DNA of 9,515 nt from UBA9926 sp913052075 (GTDB lineage: Bacteria; Pseudomonadota; Gammaproteobacteria; Pseudomonadales; Azotimanducaceae), in the NCBI GenBank assembly GCA_913052075.1, contig CAJXDD010000101.1, forward strand, positions 1 through 9,515, written 5' to 3'. Under the pieces are notes generated by a model. That model did not search any database and had not been told where the DNA came from. It saw nothing but the letters and a program-made list of their open reading frames with translations. Positions 1 to 6,067 of the stretch are shown in pieces; position 1 is the first letter of the stretch; the number at the start of each line of letters is the position of its first letter. The translations under genes and the position numbers were made by a program.

Positions 1-230
1 AAGCGCTAGGGGTGGAGACCTTTGCGCCGAGTTTTTCGCAGCAAGCAGGGGCGATTATGGCAATGACCGATTGGTTTTCTGATGTGCCTGCCAAGCTGCT
101 TGCGCAGCGGTTGCATGGGGGCATCCACACGATGCCCTATCGATTGGAATCGGCGTTGACCATGGCAGCTGTTATTGGGTTTGGCAGGCGTCCTCAGTTG
201 TTAACAGGGCTCCTTGGATCGAAACGCTAA
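1..230 (+). CDS. 3' end of an unidentified gene (5' partial)
   Basis: The frame is open from the first complete codon (base 3) to a TAA at 228-230, so this is probably the C-terminal part (about 75 residues) of a gene that starts before the window. A GTG at 12 is in frame, but nothing like a ribosome binding site fits before it in the few bases visible. Codon use looks like that of the downstream genes. The tail contains aromatic and Met-rich stretches (FAPSFSQQAGAIMAMTDWF) and a mildly hydrophobic segment (LTMAAVIGFG) before a basic end (LLGSKR). I do not recognise the family and assign no function. A 10-bp palindrome lies directly after the stop. Confidence 0.6.
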   Translation, partial: ALGVETFAPSFSQQAGAIMAMTDWFSDVPAKLLAQRLHGGIHTMPYRLESALTMAAVIGFGRRPQLLTGLLGSKR

Positions 231-624
231 TGGTCGACCACTCATTCGATGTTCAGTGAGAACAGGAACAACTTCTCGTGGTCAACCGGCGTTTAAATCA
301 CAGTCCTGCCGCGGTTGATTGCTCGGTCCAACTATTTTGTAGCTTTCACGCAAACCCTTTCGTGTAGTTACGCGCCATCGATACAACCTCAAGAGAAGCG
401 CAGACTGTTTTGAAAGGTAGCTCGCTTGCGGACACGCTGGTTGTAAAATTAATGTAATCCATTAACAATTGTGAGAACGCCGGCGACTAGCGAGTCAGCC
501 CAACGGCGTCTCGAGTAACCCTGCTTGTTTAGAAGAGGTCTGACCAAGCGTGGCCCGCAACGAAAATTCCGGTGAAGTCTGTCGGACATTACTGAGGAAC
601 CGGTGAGAATACGGAGTAACACGA
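231..624. other. gene-free leader, 394 bp, upstream of the dehalogenase-like gene
   Basis: No ORF with a plausible start and ribosome binding site is visible on either strand; the minus-strand frame at 449-754 mostly shadows the next gene. Contents seen: a palindrome TGGTCGACCA (231-240) just after the preceding stop; a weak 7-bp inverted repeat TCAACCG/CGGTTGA (282-288 and 312-318); and an AT-rich promoter-like block at 441-469 with a dyad. If that promoter is used, the transcript would have an untranslated leader of about 150 bases. No terminator with a U-tract was found for the upstream gene. Confidence 0.5.
441..469 (+). promoter_or_regulatory. candidate sigma-70-like promoter with internal dyad
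   Basis: TTGTAA (441-446) could be a -35 box and AACAAT (464-469) a -10 box, 17 bases apart; each matches the consensus at four of six positions. Between and overlapping them is the inverted repeat TTAATG (449-454) / CATTAA (460-465), whose half-site centres are 11 bp apart, one helical turn. That is where a dimeric repressor would sit. This is the most AT-rich stretch of the leader. The regulator is not in the window. The promoter call rests on pattern only. Confidence 0.35.
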
Positions 625-1692
625 ATGAAGATACTAAGAACCCCCGATGCCTGTTTTGAGGATCTGAAGGACTACCCTTTTGAGCCGTGTTACACCACGA
701 TTCAAACCCAGGACGGCTCTGACCTTCGTATTCATCACATCGACGAGGGGCCAAAAGATGGTCCTATTTTGCTTGCCATGCACGGTCAACCTGTCTGGAG
801 CTACCTCTATGCAAAGATGATTCCGTTTCTGACGGAAGCGGGCGTTCGCGTGATCGCTCCCGACTTACCGGGGTATGGGAAATCGGATAAGCCGGCCGCA
901 AGAGAGGATTACAGCTATCAGAACCAGGTCGATTGGATGGTGGACTGGTTGATCGCGAACGATTTCAAAGATCTTACATTTTTCGGTCAAGACTGGGGCG
1001 GGTTGATTGGTTTAAGGATGGTTGCTCGAGAGCCCGATCGATTTATTGGCGTCTCCATGGGTAACACGGGGCTCCCCTATAACCCCGATGTGAGCCAAGA
1101 CGTGATTGATGAGGTCAAACGGTTTATGGCGAGCGACGAGAGGCTCACCGTATTCGCCATGGCGAAACAGATTAGGAAGATGGATAAGGGTTCAGCACCC
1201 GCCTTGAGTTTCATGTATTGGCAGAAATTCTGTTGGGATACCGAAGATCTGCCGATTGGGTTTGTCGCCTCGCAGCAAATGGAATCAGTAAGCATGTTCC
1301 GGACATTGTTGAATTATCTGTTTGTGAATATAGGCAAGAGCAGTTCGTCCCCGTTTCGCACGGCCGTAGCGAAAGCGTTCGATGCGCCGTTTCCCACGAA
1401 TGATTTCAAAATGGGGACCAGAGCGATGCCAAGTCACGTGCCCACGCTTCCTGACGCGTCCTTAGAGGCCCAGCGAGAGGCGAGAGCCGTCTTCGCGGAA
1501 TGGAACAAGCCCTTCCTCAGCGTCTTCGCGGGGGATGATCCCGTCACTAACGGCATCGAGAAGGATGTGCTTGGCATGTGCCCGGTTGCTGAGAGTGCGC
1601 CTCACATTGGCGGAGGTCACTTCTATCAATGGCGAAGGCCTGAAGCGCTCTCGCAAATATTGATTGATTTTGTGAACAGCAATCACGCGTAG
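625..1692 (+). CDS. haloalkane dehalogenase-like alpha/beta hydrolase (HLD-I type)
   Basis: A 355-residue cytosolic alpha/beta hydrolase resembling Xanthobacter DhlA, which cleaves carbon-halogen bonds through an aspartyl ester. Seen: HGQPVW at 53-58 (oxyanion region), PDLPGYGKSDKP at 79-90, and nucleophile-elbow GQDWGG with Asp123 followed by Trp124, the arrangement of dehalogenases rather than esterases. FAGDDP at 301-306 probably supplies the acidic partner (Asp305), and GGGHF at 329-333 gives the catalytic His332. Trp199 in the cap is a candidate second halide-binding Trp. The start is fixed by GGAG at 613-616, eight bases before ATG, and by an in-frame stop at 604. Odd points: Gln55 where DhlA has Glu56, and about 45 residues more than DhlA (310), lying around 230-285. 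Alternative: an epoxide hydrolase-like enzyme. The family is confident; the substrate is unknown. Confidence 0.88.
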   Translation: MKILRTPDACFEDLKDYPFEPCYTTIQTQDGSDLRIHHIDEGPKDGPILLAMHGQPVWSYLYAKMIPFLTEAGVRVIAPDLPGYGKSDKPAAREDYSYQNQVDWMVDWLIANDFKDLTFFGQDWGGLIGLRMVAREPDRFIGVSMGNTGLPYNPDVSQDVIDEVKRFMASDERLTVFAMAKQIRKMDKGSAPALSFMYWQKFCWDTEDLPIGFVASQQMESVSMFRTLLNYLFVNIGKSSSSPFRTAVAKAFDAPFPTNDFKMGTRAMPSHVPTLPDASLEAQREARAVFAEWNKPFLSVFAGDDPVTNGIEKDVLGMCPVAESAPHIGGGHFYQWRRPEALSQILIDFVNSNHA

Positions 1693-1986
1693 TTTTAAAT
1701 TGCTGCTTATTAAGTACACATAGAGGGGGTTTGCTCTTTGAAGGAATGCCATCGTTGGTGCGCTTTTGGTGAGACCGGGTAAAGATTGTCTGATCAGTGC
1801 AGTTTACCGCTCAAGCGATCTCTCCCTCGCAGAGCAGGTCTGGTCATTTTCCACTCGGTGGTTGCGTGTTTACTCCAGTGCTCTTGATGGGTTTTAGCTG
1901 ATCACGCTTGACGATATTAGGCGCCTTGGCCAAAGTCGATGAATGCAATCTGGCCTGCACAAATGCAAGGGGATAAGGAGGCACAC
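1693..1986. other. gene-free gap, 294 bp
   Basis: This stretch separates the dehalogenase-like gene from the FAH-family gene. All frames are broken by stops; the only ATG with an upstream AAGGA (1746) opens an eight-codon frame. No convincing terminator or promoter was found; TTGACG at 1908-1913 resembles a -35 box but lacks a -10 partner at the right distance. An 8-bp palindrome TTGGCCAA sits at 1926-1933. The gap suggests, but does not prove, separate transcription of the two genes. Confidence 0.4.
1975..1981 (+). promoter_or_regulatory. ribosome binding site deciding the FAH-family start
   Basis: AAGGAGG is a near-perfect Shine-Dalgarno sequence, five bases before ATG 1987. It lies inside the longer frame that opens at 1939, so that earlier start is unlikely to be used. 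Confidence 0.75.
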
Positions 1987-2850
1987 ATGGGCTACCGGTT
2001 AGCGAATATCGATGGGCGAGCGGCATTCATTGATGGTCATGACTTCTATGATGTAGCTCGTTTGTCTGGGGGTCGTCTCTCCAGTGAACCCCTGGCAGCA
2101 CTGCGTGAAGCGAAGCAGTTGGGTGACCTGGCGGGCCGGCTAGATGCTGAAACACCGGATGGTCAGTGGCGTGACCGACTGATAGGCCCGCCCATCCCCA
2201 ATCCTCAGAAAGTGTTCGGCGTAGGCCTTAATTATCTCTCCCATGCGGATGAATCCTCGATGGAGCCGCCAGAGAACCCGCTGATCTTCACCAAGTTTCC
2301 ATCGTGCCTTGTTGGTGCTTATCACGAGGTTCAAATGAGAAGCGACGGGTGCGACTACGAGGGTGAGCTGGTGGTGGTGATCGGCGAGCCCGGCAAAGAT
2401 ATCGATCGTGCCGATGCCTGGTCTCACGTAGCGGGGTTGATGATTGGTCAGGATATTTCTGATCGACCCGCCCAATTCTCAGCGAAGCCACCCCATTTTG
2501 ATCTTGGCAAGTCGTTTGACACTTTCGGTCCGTGCGGGCCGTACATGGTGTCCATTGATAGCTTTGCTGACCCTGCCGACCTCAGCATCGAAACTTGGAT
2601 CAATGGCGATCAAAGGCAAAAAGATCGCACGACCAGTCTCTTGTTCGATGTGCCGTATCTGATCGCTTATCTGTCAGGGATTACCCGTTTAGAAACGGGT
2701 GACCTTATTTTTACAGGTACGCCAGAGGGTGTTGGTGCGGCGTCAAAGCGGTTTCTCAAAGACGGCGACGTGATCACTACCAAAATAGAGAACCTCGGTG
2801 AGATGGTGAACCGTTGCGTACGTGTCTCGGATCAGCCTCGGCTCAAGTAG
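1987..2850 (+). CDS. fumarylacetoacetate hydrolase (FAH) family protein
   Basis: A 287-residue soluble enzyme of the FAH fold, whose members hydrolyse, decarboxylate or isomerise acylpyruvate-like products, often after aromatic ring cleavage. An N-terminal region of about 65 residues precedes the catalytic domain (NPQKVFGVGLNYLSHADES onward). Seen, numbered from the chosen start: the metal-binding pair DYEGE with Glu125 and Glu127, the third acidic ligand Asp156 in GQDISDR, GKSFDTFGPCGP at 174-185 with Lys175, and the family signature TGTPEGVG at 243-250. The start at 1987 is preferred over the in-frame ATG at 1939 because AAGGAGG (1975-1981) lies five bases before it, and homologues begin near this point. 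Neighbouring acyl-CoA enzymes suggest a catabolic role; the substrate is not deducible. Family confident, reaction not. Confidence 0.88.
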   Translation: MGYRLANIDGRAAFIDGHDFYDVARLSGGRLSSEPLAALREAKQLGDLAGRLDAETPDGQWRDRLIGPPIPNPQKVFGVGLNYLSHADESSMEPPENPLIFTKFPSCLVGAYHEVQMRSDGCDYEGELVVVIGEPGKDIDRADAWSHVAGLMIGQDISDRPAQFSAKPPHFDLGKSFDTFGPCGPYMVSIDSFADPADLSIETWINGDQRQKDRTTSLLFDVPYLIAYLSGITRLETGDLIFTGTPEGVGAASKRFLKDGDVITTKIENLGEMVNRCVRVSDQPRLK

Positions 2851-2882
2851 CTGCCGGGCGATCTCGCAGGTGAATGGGACGG

Positions 2883-2916
2883 GCACGGGGGCTAGTCCTT
2901 GGAAGGAGCCCCGTGC
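2883..2916. terminator. hairpin between convergent genes (possible bidirectional terminator)
   Basis: The arms GCACGGGG(G)CT and AGCCCCGTGC pair over ten bases with one bulged G, and an inner palindrome TCCTTGGAAGGA (2896-2907) can extend the structure. It begins 33 bases after the FAH-family stop and lies before the end of the convergent hydratase gene. No T-run follows on either strand, so it is not a canonical intrinsic terminator. It may act as a 3'-end stabilising stem or a weak bidirectional terminator. Confidence 0.45.
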
Positions 2917-2964
2917 ATCAAACGCCAAGGCTCATCCTTCCGGGTTTATCTCCTCGCCACTCGC

Positions 2965-2978
2965 TGCCTAGCTAGGCA
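2965..2978. repeat. 14-bp perfect palindrome over the hydratase stop codon
   Basis: TGCCTAGCTAGGCA is its own reverse complement and contains the TAG stop (2972-2974, minus strand) of the hydratase gene. Outside it, CGCT and AGCG can pair around a small bulge. It could fold at the mRNA 3' end, or be chance. Confidence 0.5.
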
Positions 2979-3847
2979 AGAGCGCATTTCCCATTATTGA
3001 TCGCGATCACATCACGTTCTTTGATGCGCGTTCTAAAACTGACGATATTGTCGTCTTTCCACATTTCGACGAGATGGGTTTCACCAGGGTAAACCGGGCT
3101 AGAAAAACGTACATCAAACCCAGTGATGCGGGTTTGGTCGTAGCTCGCCATGGTCTTCAGTACGCCGTGGCAGGCGATGCCGTAAGAGCAGAGACCGTGC
3201 AAAATCGGCGCATCGAATCCCGCTTTTCTGGCAATGCCCGGGTCTCGATGCAAGGGGTTGCGGTCGCCGCACAGCGCATAAACCATGGCTTGGTCACTTC
3301 GCTGGGGCAGTTCACAAATCGCGTCTGGGGCACGATCCGGAATGGCATGAGGCTCTGGAGCGCCATCAGCACTGCCCCCAAAGCCGCCGTCGCCTCGGTA
3401 AAACAGTGTGGCGCTCAACGTAAAGAGCGGATCGCCGGATGCTAGTTTCACGGCCGTCTCGTTAGTGAGTAGCGCGCCCTTGCCTTCGCCCTTATCGAAC
3501 ACGCCTGTCACGCGGTTACTGATCAAAATGTCAGCAGCGGCGGGCAGTGGTTGGTGAATGGCGAGCCTCTGTTCCCCGTGCAGCATCAGCATGTAATTCA
3601 TTTTGCTCATGATGGATGAGCGGGTGCCTGGCGCTCGGTCGGGGCGGGACAACACGGTGGCCGCAGTCGGCACGACACGATTTCCCATGGTTTCGCACAC
3701 ATACTCAAGTTCGTTTACGTCCATGGGATCCTTGCCCATGCCGATTGCCACGGCATAAAGGAGTGAGTCGCGGTCGGTGTAGTGGCCAGTGACCTCCTCA
3801 GGCTGAAGTGCAAGGGCGTCGTTAACGTCGTCCAGTGTAATGGGCAT
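2972..3847 (-). CDS. hydratase-2/MaoC-type (R)-specific enoyl-CoA hydratase
   Basis: A 291-residue double hot-dog protein like the hydratase-2 domain of peroxisomal MFE-2, which hydrates trans-2-enoyl-CoA to (R)-3-hydroxyacyl-CoA. The N-terminal half (about 1-150) is the degenerate substrate-cradling hot dog. The C-terminal half carries the hydratase-2 motif: YALCGDRNPLH at 190-200, then DP, then GFDAPILHGL at 210-219. Asp195, Asn197 and His200 are the expected catalytic and oxyanion residues. AGGAG (3855-3859 on the plus strand, read in reverse) lies seven bases before the ATG. The gene is convergent with the FAH-family gene and 172 bases downstream of the lipoprotein gene on the same strand. 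It probably serves branched, steroid-like or other non-standard acyl-CoAs, since no 3-hydroxyacyl-CoA dehydrogenase or thiolase is adjacent (inference). Confidence 0.9.
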   Translation of the reverse strand: MPITLDDVNDALALQPEEVTGHYTDRDSLLYAVAIGMGKDPMDVNELEYVCETMGNRVVPTAATVLSRPDRAPGTRSSIMSKMNYMLMLHGEQRLAIHQPLPAAADILISNRVTGVFDKGEGKGALLTNETAVKLASGDPLFTLSATLFYRGDGGFGGSADGAPEPHAIPDRAPDAICELPQRSDQAMVYALCGDRNPLHRDPGIARKAGFDAPILHGLCSYGIACHGVLKTMASYDQTRITGFDVRFSSPVYPGETHLVEMWKDDNIVSFRTRIKERDVIAINNGKCALA

Positions 3848-3881
3848 GGCAGGACTCCTAAGGTTTGTTCGTGTTTAAGCT

Positions 3882-3909
3882 GAGTGCGCTTTCTGTGTGA
3901 AGCGCACTC
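3882..3909. promoter_or_regulatory. perfect 10-bp inverted repeat upstream of the hydratase gene
   Basis: GAGTGCGCTT (3882-3891) and AAGCGCACTC (3900-3909) are exact reverse complements with an eight-base loop. The repeat lies 34 bases upstream of the minus-strand hydratase start and about 110 bases after the lipoprotein stop. No U-tract follows on the minus strand, which argues against an intrinsic terminator. With the candidate promoter at 3913-3942 it would overlap the transcription start, a usual place for an operator or a leader stem-loop. Confidence 0.5.
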
Positions 3910-3912
3910 CGA

Positions 3913-3942
3913 TAAACAATCATCATGAACGGCTCACTGCAA
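3913..3942 (-). promoter_or_regulatory. candidate promoter of the hydratase gene
   Basis: Read on the minus strand, TTGCAG (3942-3937) and TGTTTA (3918-3913) are 18 bases apart and resemble -35 and -10 boxes. Transcription would start near 3906, inside the inverted repeat. The match is weak and rests on pattern only. Confidence 0.25.
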
Positions 3943-4019
3943 GAGAAAAAGAGTTATTTCTAAAAGGACGTAAGCGCAACAGGCCACAAGGCTTCAGCCC
4001 TGATTCGAGATTGAATCAC

Positions 4020-5075
4020 TTAGTTGGACAACGGGATTGCTCGGGTTTCCCCGGTCTCGAGCGTCCAAAAAACGGATTGAGGCATTCCTGCCTTGGTCAT
4101 TTCCTGGCGCAAGGTTTCTACCGGCGTGTCGATGCCTTCAAGCGTGAGCTGAAAAGTTCCGTAATGGGCGCCGATGCTTTGTTCTGCCTTGAGATCCTGA
4201 TGGGCAAGGACTGCCTCAGCTGGATTAAGGTGAACATCCTTCATAAACCAACGTGGCTCGTAAGCGCCAATAGGAATAATGGCAAGGGTAAAGGGGCCAT
4301 AGCGCTCGCCAGTTGTCTTGAAGTGGTGGCCGTATCCTGTATCGCCGCCGAAATAGACTGGACCATGAGACGTTTCGATCACAAATCCGCCCCAGAGGGT
4401 CTTCATTTGGTCAAGTAAGCCGCGGCCGGAGCGGTGGCGCACCTCAACAAAGTGGATGGTTAGGTCGCCGCAGTCGGTGGACTGGCCCCAATTGAGTGTC
4501 CGGATATCTTGAAAGCCGGTTCTCCGGATGACCGAGTCAGTGCCTAGTCCTGCAATGACCATCGCTTGCGTATCGGGCTGATCTGCAAGTCGCTGAAGCG
4601 TTCCATAGTCAAGATGATCATAGTGATCGTGGCTGATCAGAATGCAATTGATAGGAGGTAAGTCATCGAACAATACTCCAGGTCGGTGAGCTCGCTTTGG
4701 ACCGGCCCAAGAGACGGGGCTCGCTCGTTCGGAGTAGATGGGATCCGTAAGCACAGTGACGCCGTCAATCTGAATCAAGAAGGTGGAATGGTTAATGAAT
4801 GTGACGTGGATGCCGCTCTCATCAAGCGGGACCGCCTGCGCTTCAACGGCTCTTTCATTAGGCCAAGGGGTCGCTCGGATCAGGCTCTCCCAACCAAGCT
4901 TTGCAAGGTCGGTCAATCCTTTTTCCATGGGCTGTCGATTGTAGAAACGGCGGCCGTCAAAGGGGGCTGCTGCTGGGTCGTTTGCTGCGCCGGGGGGAAC
5001 CTTCTGGCTCGAACAACCGCTTAGGCTCATTAAAACCGCGGTACTCAGCGTAAAAAGGATGACTTTGATTGTCAT
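4020..5075 (-). CDS. NAPE-PLD-type metallo-beta-lactamase-fold lipoprotein
   Basis: A 351-residue metallo-beta-lactamase-fold hydrolase of the N-acylphosphatidylethanolamine phospholipase D group. Numbered from ATG 5075, it has a hydrophobic signal segment and lipobox LSGC with Cys21, so it is probably a lipoprotein. Metal ligands are visible: SHDHYDH with His149, His151, Asp153 and His154, then His214, Asp245 (GGDTGYG) and His304 (GAHYG). As I recall the human enzyme, the last three spacings match almost exactly. The frame is open 19 codons further upstream (5132), but that extension is Ser/Arg-rich and would bury the signal peptide; GGGGG eight bases before ATG 5075 is an acceptable binding site. 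The gene is divergent from the VOC gene. It could be a phospholipase, lactonase or other phosphodiesterase; I infer a membrane-lipid role only from the family and location. Confidence 0.87.
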   Translation of the reverse strand: MTIKVILFTLSTAVLMSLSGCSSQKVPPGAANDPAAAPFDGRRFYNRQPMEKGLTDLAKLGWESLIRATPWPNERAVEAQAVPLDESGIHVTFINHSTFLIQIDGVTVLTDPIYSERASPVSWAGPKRAHRPGVLFDDLPPINCILISHDHYDHLDYGTLQRLADQPDTQAMVIAGLGTDSVIRRTGFQDIRTLNWGQSTDCGDLTIHFVEVRHRSGRGLLDQMKTLWGGFVIETSHGPVYFGGDTGYGHHFKTTGERYGPFTLAIIPIGAYEPRWFMKDVHLNPAEAVLAHQDLKAEQSIGAHYGTFQLTLEGIDTPVETLRQEMTKAGMPQSVFWTLETGETRAIPLSN

Positions 5076-5101
5076 GGTGCAGACCCCCAGCTGCGATGAA
5101 G

Positions 5102-5114
5102 AGCGCGAAGCGCT
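5102..5114. repeat. short inverted repeat in the divergent promoter region
   Basis: AGCGC and GCGCT flank a three-base GAA loop, 27 bases upstream of the lipoprotein ATG. It would fall in the lipoprotein mRNA leader or act as an operator. Five-base arms can easily arise by chance. Confidence 0.3.
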
Positions 5115-5177
5115 ACTCGATGCTTTACGCATATTCTCTCGCTCGAGCCCAATGTCTCAATGCATAAACGCACTTTC

Positions 5178-5210
5178 TTGTCTCCTAAAACTCGATCCCC
5201 TATGGTGGGG
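5178..5210 (+). promoter_or_regulatory. candidate promoter of the VOC gene with inverted repeat around the -10 box
   Basis: TTGTCT (5178-5183) and TATGGT (5201-5206) are 17 bases apart, each matching consensus at four of six positions. Start would be near 5213, leaving a short leader with GAGGGG before ATG 5235. The -10 box is framed exactly by CCCC (5197-5200) and GGGG (5207-5210). An outer CTAAA/TTTAG pair (5185-5189 and 5217-5221) is also present. This could be a repressor site or chance. Confidence 0.35.
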
Positions 5211-5234
5211 ACAGGCTTTAGAGGGGAAAAGCGC

Positions 5235-6008
5235 ATGAATTTGAGGTTGCGACAGATCGCGGGGGTGGCGGGTGACTTGTCTACCGTTGAACAGCAAATT
5301 TGCCGGGTGCTCGGTGTGGAGGTCTGCTATCGAGATAAAGGGGTTGCTTACTTCGGGTTAGAAAACGCCTTATTTCCTATCGGCAATCAATTACTCGAAG
5401 TCGTCGCTCCCACCCAAGAAGGCACCGCAGGCGGTCGTTATCTTGAGCGGCGCAAGGGCGATGGGGGATACATGGTGATTACGCAATGCGATGACCATCC
5501 CCCTCGTCGAGCACGCGCTGAAGCGCTCGGTGTTCGCATCGTTCATGACAATGCAGGCGAGTCGTTTATCAATATGCAGCTGCACCCGAGAGATACTGGC
5601 GGCACTTTCTTTGAAATCGATCAGCAACTTGGTGAAGGTGCAAATGATGAGGACGGGCCCTGGCATCCGGCAGGTCCTAACTGGCAACGAGCGAGACGGA
5701 CTGAGCGCGTCATCGGTATCCGTGCTGCGGAGGTGCAGTGTGATGATCCAGAAGCAGTTGCACGTAAATGGGCTGCGATTGCCGAGCGAGTCCCCAACGA
5801 GATTGTGGGAGGATGGTCGATGCTGCTTGATAACGCCGAAGTCCGGTTTGTGGCCTGCCAAGATGGTCGCCCCGAGGGGCTCGGAGCGATCGACCTAGCC
5901 GTTGTTGATCGAGCCGCCATTGTTGATGCTGCCACCGCGGAAGGTTGCCTTGTGAATGACTGGCAGGTGATGTTGTGTGGCATGCGGATGAATTTAGTTG
6001 AGGCCTGA
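5235..6008 (+). CDS. VOC/glyoxalase-like superfamily protein
   Basis: A 257-residue soluble protein with features of the vicinal oxygen chelate superfamily (glyoxalase I, methylmalonyl-CoA epimerase, extradiol dioxygenases). From the chosen start: an opening beta strand with RQIAGVAGDL (6-15); NQLLEVVAP at 51-59, whose Glu55 is a typical metal ligand; MQLHPRDTGG with His117; and GTFFEID with Glu127. A second, more divergent module covers about 155-257 (AEVQCDDPEAVARKWA), with fewer obvious ligands. ATG 5235 is chosen because GAGGGG lies eight bases upstream; the in-frame ATG at 5160 has no such site and adds a basic, low-complexity tail. It is followed by the crotonase gene after 59 bases on the same strand, so co-transcription is likely. 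The reaction is unknown. Confidence 0.72.
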   Translation: MNLRLRQIAGVAGDLSTVEQQICRVLGVEVCYRDKGVAYFGLENALFPIGNQLLEVVAPTQEGTAGGRYLERRKGDGGYMVITQCDDHPPRRARAEALGVRIVHDNAGESFINMQLHPRDTGGTFFEIDQQLGEGANDEDGPWHPAGPNWQRARRTERVIGIRAAEVQCDDPEAVARKWAAIAERVPNEIVGGWSMLLDNAEVRFVACQDGRPEGLGAIDLAVVDRAAIVDAATAEGCLVNDWQVMLCGMRMNLVEA

Positions 6009-6067
6009 TGAGCTAGTCGGCGGGGCGGCAGAAGGACTAAACAGGACAGTTTTGGAAGGGGAGAACC

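Noticed and set aside
231..240. Palindrome TGGTCGACCA directly after the first stop codon
   Set aside because: Ten bases with no loop and no T-run; too short to call a terminator or operator alone.
466..478. Resemblance of CAATTGTGAGAAC to part of the lac operator
   Set aside because: Only a short match; no LacI-type gene or second half-site is visible, so it is treated as coincidence.
449..754. 101-codon minus-strand frame across the dehalogenase leader
   Set aside because: Its start lies inside the dehalogenase-like gene; the peptide is Arg/Ser-rich without motifs, and there is no upstream binding site.
1939..1986. N-terminal extension of the FAH-family protein from ATG 1939
   Set aside because: A near-perfect Shine-Dalgarno lies within this extension, five bases before ATG 1987, and the extra 16 residues do not look like family sequence.
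3897..4418. 173-codon plus-strand frame antisense to the lipoprotein gene
   Set aside because: Most of it overlaps the well-supported metallo-beta-lactamase-fold gene on the other strand. It has no recognisable domain or ribosome binding site and begins inside an inverted repeat.
5391..5861. 156-codon minus-strand frame inside the VOC gene
   Set aside because: Fully antisense to a gene with superfamily motifs; composition looks like a reverse-frame shadow.
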